From positions 62,001-126,000 of the forward strand of contig NZ_JAHBGD010000005.1 in assembly GCF_018390605.1 (NCBI RefSeq): a stretch of DNA of 64,000 bases. Reading direction: 5' to 3'. The notes under the pieces are model-generated. The model searched no databases, was not told the origin of the DNA, and worked only from the letters and a program-made list of their open reading frames with translations. A program made the translations under genes and the position numbers. Source of the stretch: Ancylobacter defluvii (GTDB taxonomy: Bacteria; Pseudomonadota; Alphaproteobacteria; Rhizobiales; Xanthobacteraceae). Positions 1-12,115 of the stretch are shown here, one piece after another; within the stretch, counting starts at the first letter, position 1; every line of letters starts with the position of its first letter.

Positions 1-774
1 AGGGGGTGCAGATCGCCGCGCGGGGCGACTGCGCCGCGAGAGGCAGGGGACACCTGATCCTGTCCGGCAAACGGCGGTCCATAGGCGGACTTGCCTCGCC
101 CGCGCTTGCGCGCCGCCAAAGCGCGGATCGGGTTCGCAGGGGCCCTTCGTTCATAAGTTACGCGCGAATGGCGCCGGTCGGCGAGACGCGCATGGTGGGC
201 AGCATGGTGGACAATCTCGCCGGTGCAGGCATTGGCTCGGCATCGGCAAAGGCGGTCTGCTCACCACCTGATGGCCGCGCGTTTGTTTCGTCGGCTCGGA
301 TTAGGTCCACCCACACGAGTCGGCGCCGGAATCGGTCGCGCCCATATTAGCGCGGCTTCCGGCCTCGCGCCCTGGCGGAGGGAGCATTCCCGCCTAAGCC
401 GGGCAGCGGATCGTTGCAATTTCAACGACATAGGTGTCTGCAGTTTTCCCCTTATCGGCGCGCCAGCTGTTCTGTATGCCCATAAGTCATTGAATTTGTT
501 TGATGTTTTATGGCGAAAATGGACATGTCCCCTAGATGGCCCCTGGAGGTGTCCGCTAGCGAGTGGGCTGCCGCCGCGTCAGAGTGCGCTCCGGCCAAGA
601 CGGATCGATTGAGTTGGCCTCCTTGTCTCAACTGGGGTCATTTTTGCGGTCATCGCCCTGTGCCGCAGAAGTTCCTCCGGTGCCGGTCTGAGTTGGAATT
701 CGTCCAGACGTGCTTGGCAGTCATCACCGGTGAGGGTGACCGGTGTGGGGTGTCTCCGAGCAAGTCTTGGGTGC
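1..774. other. non-coding or decayed stretch
   Basis: I see no supportable gene here. The open frames that cross it are short, overlap each other on both strands, and have arginine/proline-rich translations typical of chance frames in GC-rich DNA. Around 430-530 the sequence is visibly richer in A and T than the rest of the window. Together with the gene fragment and insertion element that follow, this suggests an old insertion or rearrangement zone rather than core genome. Confidence 0.4.
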
Positions 775-1101
775 CTATATCGCAAGCGCGCGTGGCATTC
801 CCACTTGCTCAATTTTGCCGATGGACCCATCAATCCGGCCTCTGATGTCGTCGAGCCTTCCGATAATTTGCGCGATTAACTCTTCGTCGTTTGCGTCATA
901 TTCGATGACAGTGGGATGTATCGCGCCATTGTTTCTTCCAGCAACGTGGCCGCGCCTGATGAATGACGCCCATTGCTGAACATTTTCATCATTGTAGGCG
1001 CCGCAACGCCACTCCCTCAACACTCTCACGAAAGCGGCGCGCGAAGCCGATAGCTGAGCCAGATTTGCAGTCGCATCTCGCAGTTCTGCATGTCGGCTGC
1101 G
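775..1101 (-). pseudogene. fragment of an unrecognised protein, next to IS element
   Basis: The minus strand is open from an in-frame TAG lying on the edge of the insertion element (1102-1104) down to a stop at 775. The translation is gene-like: a helical stretch (AELRDATANLAQLSASRAAF), then a segment rich in polar and acidic residues containing WASFIRRGHV and EELIAQIIGRLDDIRGRID. No ATG opens it; a GTG at 1029 is the only obvious start inside. Base composition is lower in GC than neighbouring genes. I do not recognise the family. It is probably the C-terminal part of a decayed gene, but a short intact gene starting at the GTG is possible. Confidence 0.35.
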
Positions 1102-1104
1102 CTA

Positions 1105-1711
1105 GGGTCGAGACACAACGCAGCCAGCATGAGACGAGGGCTGCGAGGCAGAGGCTGGGGAGATAGTTTCTCGCGAGCTTGTCTTATCGGGTGGCGATGC
1201 GCCTGAAGTCCTTGAGGCGACAGAACATGCGCTCGATGGCATTGCGTTTCCTGTAGTGCCTTTTGTCGAATGGATGCCGGTACTTTCGATCATCCTTGTT
1301 GGGGATGATGGCGCGTGTCCCTCGGCTGGCGAGGTCGTAGCTGGCCTTGTCGCTGTCGCCTTGATGTGGGTGCTGTCGGCGAGCAACTGGCGCGGCGTGC
1401 GGCAATCACCGGTCAGGGCGGCGTAGAGGCGCTGCCAGATCCCGTTGCGGGACAAGCGGTCGAAGCGGTTGTGGACCGTGGTGTAGGGGCCGTAATCGAC
1501 GGGACAATCGCACCAGCGGCAGCCGCAGCGCAGCACATGGACGATACCCGACAGGATGCGCCGGTCATCGACACGTAGCGGGCTGTCATAATGAGGCAGA
1601 AGCGGTTCGATTTTCGACCATTGGTCATCTTTCAACCAGAGCAATCGGCTCATGGGACCTTCTCTCTCCATGAACCGATCGAATCATAATTTATTCGTTG
1701 GCTTTAGACCC
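1105..1711 (-). mobile_element. IS5-family element, internally deleted copy
   Basis: The element is bounded by imperfect inverted repeats. The left end reads GGGTCGAGACACAACG; the right end, read on the other strand, is GGGTCTAAAGCCAACG, with 11-12 of 16 bases matching. The dinucleotide TA sits immediately outside both ends (1103-1104 and 1712-1713), which fits a TA target duplication. At about 607 bp it is some 200 bp shorter than typical elements of this type, because the middle of the transposase gene is missing. It is expected to be immobile on its own, but intact ends could allow mobilisation in trans by a related transposase. Confidence 0.75.
1109..1653 (-). pseudogene. IS5-family (IS427-like) transposase, disrupted
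   Basis: The start is the ATG at 1653, preceded by GAGAAGG. The N-terminal part (MSRLLWLKDDQWSKIEPLLP, then a helix-turn-helix region and the first catalytic segment LADSTHIKA) is intact. The reading frame then jumps near 1350 directly to the C-terminal part containing SRGTRAIIPNKDDRKY and KRNAIERMFCRLKDFRRIATR. The intervening 60-80 residues, including the second catalytic Asp region, are absent. A second lesion is the TAA at 1184-1186, where the family normally has Tyr after RRIATR; beyond it the frame continues with family-like sequence (DKLARNYL) towards 1109. IS427-type elements can use programmed frameshifting, but the missing segment and stop make this copy non-functional. Confidence 0.8.
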
Positions 1712-2011
1712 TAGAATCACACCCCGCGAAAATCTCGCGTACCGCATGGCGCCGCACCCAGCGCTGGAAGCCAAGCCGTCGGCCGGCGACGTCCCGAGCG
1801 CAGTGCAAGTGTTCGCCGCCCTTGCCGAGGTGCGGTTGCCGCACACCTTGCTGGCGGAGGAATCGCGCTCCAATATTGCTGATCTCGGCATAGCGGATCC
1901 GTCCCAAACGCGGCCCGGCAGGATCGACCGATCCCGGCCCGGCGCCGCGGAGGCTGCATCTCGCGCTCGATTGACAGGCGGAAACGAAGCAGGCACCTTC
2001 CCAGCTATTCA

Positions 2012-4035
<2,024 letters not shown>

Positions 4036-4455
4036 TAGGTAGCAGGGGAAACCGATGCGGCCCCTCGCTTTCCAGTCGGACACCTATTGTGGCGGACTGG
4101 TTTCAGGGCGCCGTAGCGCCCCAATCTCGACCCGTCGAACTGGCGGCACGCCGCCCACCGTGAAGCTGACCCGTGCAGGCTCGGACGACTTCACGGCGGC
4201 TAGTGTGCCGATCGCCGAAGATACGGCAAGGGTGGAGGCCGAGCATGACGTGACTCTGTCGGAGGTTGGCCTCTCCTATCAAGGCCAGTTAAGCGGCTGC
4301 GACGGGGAAATCGTGAACTGCCTGTCGATCATACAGGTGTGGAATTACACATTTCGGTTCTACGGCCCTCGGGCCGAGCTCCTGAACGGCAGGTGGAAGT
4401 TGCCGGAGGCGCAGCCTGCATCGTAGGACGCAAACCAGTATCTTTCTCAAGGATG
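4036..4455. other. intergenic, no supported gene
   Basis: This gap separates the convergent thiC and the large regulator. The only notable frame is 4055-4426 on the plus strand (123 codons), whose C-terminal half (VKLTRAGSDDFTAASVPIAE onward) has a less biased composition than usual chance frames. It matches no family I know and has no convincing ribosome-binding site. I do not call it a gene. Confidence 0.3.
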
Positions 4456-7320
4456 CTAGCCGAGCCGTTCCAGCACCTGCCATGCGGCTCGATAATCCGG
4501 CTTGGCGTGCCCTTCCTCGAAGGCGGCGACGGCTTCGCCCAGCCGCGTCCCGAAGCGATGCGCCTGTGGCTGCCGCCGCACCGCCGTCGTGGCGATACGC
4601 AATGCCCATGAGCGCAGGCCTGTCCGCTGCGCGAGGTGCCACGCCTCATTGAGGCCGTCCATCGCCTCTTCCGGCCGCTCTGGCCCGACGATGTCGGCAC
4701 GGATTCGCAGGAGCTCCGGCAAGATCCACCCCTCGCCACTGGCGCGACAGAACGCGATTGCGCCGTCGACACTGGCGAGCGCTTCTCGCCCAAGTCCGAG
4801 CCCTCCGAGCGCCTGTGCATAATGGCTGAGGAACATCGCCCGGCGGATCGGCCAACGGGTGCGGTCCAGCGCCTCGACGCCGGCGGCGAGATCTTCGGCG
4901 GCCTGCGAGACGTTCCCGCGCAGCAGATGCAGCGAGCCGTGATAGCAGCGGGACCAGGCCCGCCACGGCCCGAAGGAATGCCGGCCGGAAACATCGGCCA
5001 GCAACTCCAACCGCTCGGCCAGAGCGTCGGTCTCGCCGCAATAGAAGGCGACAGGGCAGCCGGAATCGACAAGATTGAGCGCCAGCGTCGTCGCATGGCC
5101 GTGCGCCCGTGCATCGACGACATTGCGGGTGGCGAGAGCGGAGGCCCGATCCTGCAGGCCGAGAAGATAGAGATTGGCCGAATGGAAAGCGCGTCCATTC
5201 AACTGCTGATCATACTGCATGCGGACGATGACATTGGCCGCGCCGCCGCCTTCTATCGCCGCTTCCAATGCCGTCCGCGCCTCCTCGGCGCGACCGAGGA
5301 ACAGAAGGGAAATACCGGCGAGTCGATTGGCGATGACAAGGTCGGGCGCCCTCGGACCATCACCGGCGGTATGGGCGAGGGCGGCGAAATCGCGCGCGAT
5401 ATCGAGCGATACGTCGTAGCGGCCGGAGCAGAATTCGACCAGCCACAGCGCCCAGCCGGTCCTCAATTGCAGCTCCACGCTGCCCGTCTTGCGCGCAATC
5501 CGGCACGCCGCCTGGAGCGGTTCCTCGGCCTCGGGGCCGGGCCCTATGGTGTAAATTAGTGCGGTGCCTAGCCCGGTCAGCAGCGAGATTTCACGGGCGG
5601 CATCGAGCGACGGTCCCTCGCGAAGGCCGATCAGCGCCCGCTCGAAATGTGCCCGGCATTCATTCACCAGCGACAGCTGAAACCACAACACCGCCGAGGA
5701 GATGGTGATCGCCGCGCCGATCTCGTGGTCGCCTTTCGGCCCGAAGCTCCAGTCGAGCGCGGCGCGCACATTCTCCAGTTGCCCGGCATAGGTCGTGAGC
5801 CATTCGGCAGGACGCGCCCGCGGCCATTCCTGCTCGGCGGCGGTGACCAACTCCTTCATGTAGAGGGCATGCCGGCGGCTCAGCCGATCGAAGCCTCCGC
5901 ACTGCCAGAGTTTCTCCAGCGCATAGGCGCGGGTAATCTCCAGCAGGCGATAGCGCGGCACCGCCTGCGAAAAATCGGCAGCGACCAGCGACTTCGACAC
6001 AAGGCTGGTGAGGTTCTCGATGATCTCCCAGCTCGGCTCCTCAATGGCGGCGACCTTGCTGGCGGCATCGAGCGAGAAATGCCCGGCGAAGATCGCCAGG
6101 CGACAGAGCGTGGTCCGCTCGCCGGGTTCGAGATGGTCGTAGCTCCAGCTCAGCGTCGCCAGCAATGTCTGGTGACGCGGCAGGGCAGTGCGCCGACCAG
6201 CGACAAGCAGACGAAACAGGTCGTCGAGCCGTTGCGCCAGTCCCTTGATGCCAAAGGCATCCACCCGCCCGGCCGCAAGCTCGATCGCGAGCGGCAATCC
6301 GTCGAGGCGGCGGCAGATGCCGATGATGACCGCCAGGTCCTCCGGTGTCGGCTCGTAGTTTCCCAGCGTGGCGGCTGTACGCTGCACGAAGAGCCTAACT
6401 GCCGGGAAGGCCAGCGCTTCGGTGCCCGCGCCATCGACCTCGCGCGGTGGCACCTCCAGCCCCGGCAACCGGAAGACATGTTCGCCCTTGGCCCGCAGCG
6501 GCTCGCGACTGGTGACCAGTAGACGAAGCTCCGGGTTGGCGTTGAGCATTTTCTCCGCGAGGTCGGCGACGGTGCCCACCACCTGCTCGCAATTGTCGAG
6601 GATGAGCACCCCCCGCTCGACGGGAAGCTGCTCGGCGAGCTGGATCGGTCCCGCGCCCAGGGTCATGCCGATCGCTGACGCGATGGTGTTTTCCACCAGG
6701 GCGGGATCGCTGATCGGTGCCAGTTCCACCAGGATTACTGCGTCGGGGCCGGTCGCGCCCTCCTGTCCCAGCAGGGCGCGCGCAGCATCCAGCGCCACCG
6801 TGGTCTTGCCGACGCCGCCAGGGCCCACGACGCTCACGAAGCGGTGGCGGGCGAGCTGATGGCGAATTGCCGCGACCGCCGCGTCGCGCCCCAGCACCGG
6901 CGTGAGGTTGAGCGGCAGATTCTGCCGAACCACACGGGGGGCGGCGGCATCCCGTTCGGCGACGTCGGTGAAAGTGACGTCGGCAACGAAGCTGTATCCG
7001 CGGCGGGCGATGTTGGCGATGTAGTGCCGTCCGTCCTGGCCGTCGCCGAGCACGCGGCGCAATGCCGTCATCTGCACCCGCAGATTGGCCTCCTCCACGA
7101 ACAGGTCCGGCCAGGCGCTCGCCAGAAGTTCCTGTTTGGAGAGCACCTCGCCGGCTTTCTCGACCAGTGCGACCAGCAGTTCCAGCGCCCTCCCGCCCAT
7201 GGGCACGACGACGCCATCCTTCAGCAATTGCTTCGACGTGAGAGAGAGGCGAAACGGGCCGAACAATGCGGCACGGGAGGCGGGTTTCATGAACGATCCG
7301 GGAGACGTCTGTTCGACCAT
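4456..7320 (-). CDS. winged-helix regulator with NB-ARC-type ATPase
   Basis: This is a large one-component transcriptional regulator. Residues about 17-115 form an OmpR/PhoB-type winged helix (LFGPFRLSLTSKQLL ... ARRGYSFVADV). An ATPase module of the STAND/NB-ARC kind follows, with Walker A GPGGVGKTT at 166-174, a Walker B-like VLILDN near 240, and LLVTSREPLR. The C-terminal half is helical and TPR-like. I prefer the ATG at 7320 (954 aa), preceded by GAGGAAG, over the upstream ATG at 7431, which would overlap the divergent transporter's start. Such proteins usually sense a small ligand or partner and hydrolyse ATP. Divergence from the exporter suggests it controls that gene. The ligand is unknown. 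Confidence 0.85.
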   Translation of the reverse strand: MVEQTSPGSFMKPASRAALFGPFRLSLTSKQLLKDGVVVPMGGRALELLVALVEKAGEVLSKQELLASAWPDLFVEEANLRVQMTALRRVLGDGQDGRHYIANIARRGYSFVADVTFTDVAERDAAAPRVVRQNLPLNLTPVLGRDAAVAAIRHQLARHRFVSVVGPGGVGKTTVALDAARALLGQEGATGPDAVILVELAPISDPALVENTIASAIGMTLGAGPIQLAEQLPVERGVLILDNCEQVVGTVADLAEKMLNANPELRLLVTSREPLRAKGEHVFRLPGLEVPPREVDGAGTEALAFPAVRLFVQRTAATLGNYEPTPEDLAVIIGICRRLDGLPLAIELAAGRVDAFGIKGLAQRLDDLFRLLVAGRRTALPRHQTLLATLSWSYDHLEPGERTTLCRLAIFAGHFSLDAASKVAAIEEPSWEIIENLTSLVSKSLVAADFSQAVPRYRLLEITRAYALEKLWQCGGFDRLSRRHALYMKELVTAAEQEWPRARPAEWLTTYAGQLENVRAALDWSFGPKGDHEIGAAITISSAVLWFQLSLVNECRAHFERALIGLREGPSLDAAREISLLTGLGTALIYTIGPGPEAEEPLQAACRIARKTGSVELQLRTGWALWLVEFCSGRYDVSLDIARDFAALAHTAGDGPRAPDLVIANRLAGISLLFLGRAEEARTALEAAIEGGGAANVIVRMQYDQQLNGRAFHSANLYLLGLQDRASALATRNVVDARAHGHATTLALNLVDSGCPVAFYCGETDALAERLELLADVSGRHSFGPWRAWSRCYHGSLHLLRGNVSQAAEDLAAGVEALDRTRWPIRRAMFLSHYAQALGGLGLGREALASVDGAIAFCRASGEGWILPELLRIRADIVGPERPEEAMDGLNEAWHLAQRTGLRSWALRIATTAVRRQPQAHRFGTRLGEAVAAFEEGHAKPDYRAAWQVLERLG

Positions 7321-7429
7321 CGCTTCCTCTATCATAATGATCGGAAACATGGTCTGAGAAGAGAACCAGCCGCCGAGTTTTCGCTGCGACGGCAACGGGT
7401 TCGGCCGACGTAAGGGAACCGCATTTTTC

Positions 7430-8608
7430 ATGAATACGAGCCCTTCCGCAGCGTCCGCGCGGGCGGAGACGCGATCTGGTGGCCTGCGCGTCGCCGTTCT
7501 GCTGGCGCTGCTGGCGATGGCGGGGCCACTCTATATCGACATCATGCCCTCCATCGTCGCGGCGTTGCGGAGCGAATACGGCCTCAGCGCCGCGCAGGCA
7601 GGCTTCGTCGCCGCCAGCAACGGCTATGGCTCGACGCTTGGTGCGCTGCTCGCCCTGTTCATCGTGTCGCGCCTGCCCTGGCGTCCGCTGGCGGTAGCGC
7701 TGCTCGTCGCCCTCGTCGCCACGGACGTCGCCACCACCTTCGTGCGCAGCATGGAAATGCTGGTGGTCGTGCGCGCCACCCATGGCGTGATCGGCGGGAT
7801 GCTCGTTGGCCTTTGCTACGCGTTGATCGCGCGCACCGGGGATCCCCGCCAAGGCTTCGGCATTCTTTTCGTGTTTCATTTCGCCTTTGGCGGCCTTGGC
7901 GTGTTCGCCTCCACCTTCCTGGCGCCCTTCATGACGCATGGCGTGGTCTTCCTGGTCCTCGCCGCCTTCGGCGTGCTGGCGGTGCTGGTCATCCCGTGGC
8001 TGCCGGCCTTTGAACCGCCGCCGCGGGAAGCCGGCAACCTGGGGAGCCATCCTGTCTTGCTTCCGGCCCGAAGCCTCATGCGGATCGGCGGGCTGTTCCT
8101 GTTCCAGGCCGCGAATCTCGGTCTCGGTGCCTTCCTGATCGGCATCGGCGCCGATCTCGGCCATGCGGCGAGCTTCTCGGGCGCGGCAGTGGGACTGGGC
8201 CTGTGGGCCGGCGTGCTGGGAGCCCTTACCATGCTGATGCTCAGCCGCACCTTTGGCTGGCGTCCGATGGTGCCCATCATTCTGGCGGCCGGCTTGAGCA
8301 AGGCGCTGGTCGGCTTCGGCGACGACCCGATGGTGTTCGCCGGCGCCATCGCCTCGGTGTTCCTTACCATGGCGATGGCGCTGCCCTATGCCTTTGCGCT
8401 CTGCGCCGAGGGCGACAGCAGCGGCCGCTCCGCGGTGCTGGCCGGCTTCGCCTCTAAGCTTGGCCTGTCCACCGGCCCGGCGATCGGCGGCCTTGTCTAT
8501 GCGTTTGGCGCCGAAGCGTTAATCGCTACAGCGATCGCCACCGTGATGGCCGCCGCGGCGCTGTTTGCCCTGTCGCTGCGTCCGCAGGCAGCCCGCCAAC
8601 CTGCCTGA
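7430..8608 (+). CDS. MFS transporter
   Basis: A 392-residue major facilitator superfamily permease with about twelve hydrophobic segments, beginning RVAVLLALLAMAGPLYIDIMP and showing a central linker near residues 195-210. It resembles 12-TM sugar or drug exporters of the DHA1 type, but specificity cannot be read from sequence. It is divergent from the winged-helix/NB-ARC regulator, with only about 110 bp between the preferred starts, so both probably share a regulatory region. The ATG at 7430 is the first Met of the frame; no strong Shine-Dalgarno sequence is visible. Confidence 0.85.
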   Translation: MNTSPSAASARAETRSGGLRVAVLLALLAMAGPLYIDIMPSIVAALRSEYGLSAAQAGFVAASNGYGSTLGALLALFIVSRLPWRPLAVALLVALVATDVATTFVRSMEMLVVVRATHGVIGGMLVGLCYALIARTGDPRQGFGILFVFHFAFGGLGVFASTFLAPFMTHGVVFLVLAAFGVLAVLVIPWLPAFEPPPREAGNLGSHPVLLPARSLMRIGGLFLFQAANLGLGAFLIGIGADLGHAASFSGAAVGLGLWAGVLGALTMLMLSRTFGWRPMVPIILAAGLSKALVGFGDDPMVFAGAIASVFLTMAMALPYAFALCAEGDSSGRSAVLAGFASKLGLSTGPAIGGLVYAFGAEALIATAIATVMAAAALFALSLRPQAARQPA

Positions 8609-8693
8609 CGGAGATTTTGCAGTTTTTTGCACCTTTGCACGCGGTGCATCGGCTAATTCATGCAGGCCGTCAGTTGGCGGCTGGAGAGTGGCC

Positions 8694-9185
8694 ATGACCA
8701 AGGCGATCGAACCAGCATTGCGGTGGGATTCATCCGCCGACGGGATGGAGGTCGATTCGCGCGAGTTCGAGCTTGTCCGCCAGGCAGTGGTGGAAGCCTT
8801 CGACAGCGGAGAAGACTGCGAGATCGAGCAAATGATTCGGCTGCGCAGCGTGTTGCCGGTACGGCGGCGCGTGCAGGTGCGGCTCGAGCGCGATCTCGAT
8901 GACAGGGTCGCCGTGGTACATATCTCCGTCGAGCGCGACGGCGAACCGATAGCCGCGTGGACATGGACGCTGGCGGAAGCCGGCGACGGCGGACATTCGG
9001 CCATGGTCAATGCCATCAACGCCTTCACCGCGGTCGTTCTGCATGCCGAGGCCGTCAAGCGGCAAGTCGCACGCAACCAGTTGGCGGAGGCTTCGGGCTC
9101 GATCGAGCACATTCTCGCCAACATCCACCGCGTCTGGCAGCATGTCGGCGGCCTGTGCCGGGAACGCTCCGCGCCGGTCTCTTAA
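8694..9185 (+). CDS. hypothetical protein, 163 aa
   Basis: The start is the ATG at 8694 after GGAGAGTGGCC. The protein is soluble, without signal peptide or membrane segments. It has an acidic N-terminal half (ALRWDSSADGMEVDSREFEL), a beta-rich middle (RVQVRLERDLDDRVAVVHIS) and a helical C-terminus (AEASGSIEHILANIHRVW). I do not recognise a family. It stands alone between the MFS gene and the convergent phosphoketolase. Composition and codon use look like a real gene. Confidence 0.6.
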   Translation: MTKAIEPALRWDSSADGMEVDSREFELVRQAVVEAFDSGEDCEIEQMIRLRSVLPVRRRVQVRLERDLDDRVAVVHISVERDGEPIAAWTWTLAEAGDGGHSAMVNAINAFTAVVLHAEAVKRQVARNQLAEASGSIEHILANIHRVWQHVGGLCRERSAPVS

Positions 9186-9393
9186 GCCAACAAGAGGGCC
9201 TTAGGCACGGCGGCCCGATCCCGCTGCACCGAGCCGGCACTGGGAAAGCGGGGACTGATCAGGTGCCGGAGCCATCTCGGGTGCTGAACGGTCACACCAT
9301 GGCTGGGCGACGAGCCCGCTGCTGCGGCCCGCCCACGCCGCGCAACATGTTCGATACCTGCCCGTATCGACGCGACCAGGTGAAGACGAGGGA

Positions 9394-11751
9394 TCAGGTT
9401 GACCAGTGCCAATTCCGAATCTCGGGCATGTCCTCTCCATGATTGCGGACGTAGTCGTGGTGCTCGGAGAGCTCGCCCTCGAGAGTCGAGATGGCGTCGG
9501 TGGTGCGACCGGCGAGACGGGGGATCCGCTGCAACGCCGCGATGGCGAGATGAAAGCGATCGAGCTCGTTCATCACCGTCATGTCGAACGGGGTCGTCGT
9601 CGTGCCTTCCTCGCGGAAGCCATGCACGTGGAAATTCAGATGGTTGCGGCGCCGGTAGGTCAAACGGTGAATGAGGAAGGGGTAGCCGTGATAGGCGAAG
9701 ATCACCGGCCGGTCGGTGGTGAACAGCCGATCGAACGCCTCGTCGGTAAAACCGTGCGGATGCGTCGAGTGCGACTGTAGCGTCATCAGATCGACCACAT
9801 TGACCACCCGGATGCGCAGGTCGGGGAATGCCGCGCGCAAAAGATCGACAGCAGCCAGCGTTTCAAGGGTCGGCACATCGCCGACGCACGCCATCACCAC
9901 GTCTGGATCCGCGCCCTCATCGCTGGATGCCCACTCCCATATGCCGGCACCGGCACGGCAATGGGCCTCGGCCGCCTCGGCGGAGAGCCACTGCGGCTGC
10001 GGCTGCTTGCCGGCCGTGATCACGTTGATGCGGTTCCAGGTACGCAGGCAATGGTCGGTGACCCACAACAGGCTGTTGGCATCCGGCGGGAAATAGAGAC
10101 GGACGATGTCGGCCTTCTTGTTGGCAACGAAATCGGCGAAGCCGGGGTCCTGGTGGCTGAAGCCGTTGTGGTCCTGGCGCCAGACATGCGAGGTCAACAG
10201 ATAGTTCAGCGAAGCAACGGGCTTTCGCCAAGGCAGCTCCGCCGAGGTCTTTAGCCATTTTGCATGCTGATTGACCATCGAGTCCACGATGTGGATGAAC
10301 GCCTCATAGCAGGAGAATAGCCCGTGACGCCCGGTCAGCAGGTAGCCTTCGAGCCAGCCCTGACAGAGATGCTCTGAAAGAACCTCCATGACGCGGCCCT
10401 GCCGGGCAAGGCCCGTATCGTAGGGTTCTATGGCTTCCATCCACACGCGGTTCGTAACCTCGAACACCGCGTCCAGTCGGTTCGAGGCCGTTTCGTCCGG
10501 CCCCACGAGGCGGAAATTTCGTGCGTCTTCGTTGAGGCGGATGACCTCCCGAAGATAGCGCCCCATCGCCCGCGTCGCCTCGCCCGTTGATGTGCCTGGC
10601 CGGCCGATGTCCAACGCCAGATCCTTCCAGTCGGGCAGGACAAGCTCCTTTCGCAGCAGGCCGCCATTCGCATGCGGCAGCGCGCCCATCCGCTTCTCGC
10701 CGCGCGGCGCCAGCGCTTGCAACTCCGGCCGCAGGGTGCCGTTTGCGTCGAACAGTTCCTCCGCGCGGTAGCTGCGCATCCAGTCTTCGAGGATGCGGCG
10801 GTGTGCGGCATCTCCGCGGGCGTTGGAGACCGGCACCTGATGCGAGCGCCAGAATCCCTCCACCTTCTTGCCGTCGACCTCGCGCGGGCCGGTCCAGCCT
10901 TTGGGACTGCGCAGCACGATCATCGGCCAGCGCGGACGTTCGATGTCGCCGGTGGCGGAACGCGCCGCACGCTGGATCTCGCGGATCCGGTCAAAGGCGT
11001 TGTCGAGTGTCCCCGCCATCGCCGCATGCATGGGCATCGGCTCGTGCCCCTCGACGAAGATCGGCTCGTAGCCATAGCCGGTGAACAGCGCACGCAGCTC
11101 GTCATCCGACATCCGGGCGAGCAGGGTCGGATTGGCGATCTTGTAGCCATTGAGGTGCAGGATCGGCAGCACCGCGCCGTCGAGCGCAGGATTGAGGAAC
11201 TTGTTCGAATGCCAGGCGGCCGCCAGTGGCCCGGTCTCCGCCTCGCCGTCGCCGATCACGCAGGCGACGACGAGATCGGGATTGTCGAAGGCGGCGCCAA
11301 AGGCATGAACCAGCGCATAGCCGAGCTCCCCACCTTCGTGGATCGAGCCGGGTGTCTCGGGCGCCACATGGCTCGGCACGCCGCCGGGAAACGAAAACTG
11401 GCGGAACAGCTTGCGCATACCCGCCTCATTCGGGGTGATGCCCGGATAGATCTCGCTATAGGTTCCTTCCAGCCAGGTGTTGGCCACCATGGCTGGACCA
11501 CCGTGGCCAGGACCGCAGACATAGAGCACGTCGCAATCGCGTTCGCGGATGATCCGGTTGAGATGCGCGTAAATGAAGTTGAGGCCCGGCGTGGTGCCCC
11601 AATGGCCGAGCAGACGCGGCTTGACGTGCTCGGCCGCGAGGGGCTCGCGTAGCATGGGATTGTCGAGCAGGTAGATTTGTCCGACCGACACGTAGTTAGC
11701 CGCGCGCCAATAGCGGTCGATGGCTTCCAGTTCGGTCTGTCGGACGGTCAT
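9394..11751 (-). CDS. xfp: phosphoketolase
   Basis: This ThDP-dependent enzyme splits xylulose 5-phosphate and/or fructose 6-phosphate with phosphate, giving acetyl phosphate plus glyceraldehyde 3-phosphate or erythrose 4-phosphate. Its 785 residues match the family. Diagnostic blocks are EGGELGY (139-145), the ThDP/Mg site GDGEAETGP (167-175) with downstream HLNG, and [11 protein letters not shown] at 49-59. The ATG at 11751 follows GAGAGGAAA. No acetate kinase or phosphotransacetylase gene is adjacent, so the acetyl phosphate must be handled by enzymes elsewhere. Specificity for xylulose versus fructose phosphate cannot be settled here. Confidence 0.95.
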   Translation of the reverse strand: MTVRQTELEAIDRYWRAANYVSVGQIYLLDNPMLREPLAAEHVKPRLLGHWGTTPGLNFIYAHLNRIIRERDCDVLYVCGPGHGGPAMVANTWLEGTYSEIYPGITPNEAGMRKLFRQFSFPGGVPSHVAPETPGSIHEGGELGYALVHAFGAAFDNPDLVVACVIGDGEAETGPLAAAWHSNKFLNPALDGAVLPILHLNGYKIANPTLLARMSDDELRALFTGYGYEPIFVEGHEPMPMHAAMAGTLDNAFDRIREIQRAARSATGDIERPRWPMIVLRSPKGWTGPREVDGKKVEGFWRSHQVPVSNARGDAAHRRILEDWMRSYRAEELFDANGTLRPELQALAPRGEKRMGALPHANGGLLRKELVLPDWKDLALDIGRPGTSTGEATRAMGRYLREVIRLNEDARNFRLVGPDETASNRLDAVFEVTNRVWMEAIEPYDTGLARQGRVMEVLSEHLCQGWLEGYLLTGRHGLFSCYEAFIHIVDSMVNQHAKWLKTSAELPWRKPVASLNYLLTSHVWRQDHNGFSHQDPGFADFVANKKADIVRLYFPPDANSLLWVTDHCLRTWNRINVITAGKQPQPQWLSAEAAEAHCRAGAGIWEWASSDEGADPDVVMACVGDVPTLETLAAVDLLRAAFPDLRIRVVNVVDLMTLQSHSTHPHGFTDEAFDRLFTTDRPVIFAYHGYPFLIHRLTYRRRNHLNFHVHGFREEGTTTTPFDMTVMNELDRFHLAIAALQRIPRLAGRTTDAISTLEGELSEHHDYVRNHGEDMPEIRNWHWST

Positions 11752-12115
11752 CTGATTTCCTCTCGTTTCGCGCGGCGGCGCCGCTCGCCGGAACAGGGAA
11801 CACCCTAGGGATGCAGCGGGATGTCGATCCCGGACACCTTGGAATCCGTGGCCGTCGGCCGTCGCGGGTGCATGTTCACGTCGATCCTCTCATCGGCGGG
11901 CGATGGTGTCGTGACGTGTGCCGATGGGCAATACGTGGATCAACGAGTGTCGGCTGAGCCCGGATCCAGCACCATGGTCGATCCGTCTCCGTATGTCGAC
12001 GCGTTCGGGTGAAGACGCGGGGGATTTGGGCGGAGGAGTCAGGCAGGGGGCTGTGTGATCGTCCCTTCGCCGTTCCTTGCCGAAAAGCGTGTCTGGATAC
12101 GTCGAATGCGGGCGC
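11752..12115. other. intergenic, nothing recognised
   Basis: This gap separates the start of the phosphoketolase gene from the end of the efflux operon. It should contain the phosphoketolase promoter. I see no RNA gene, repeat or supported open frame in it. Confidence 0.4.
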
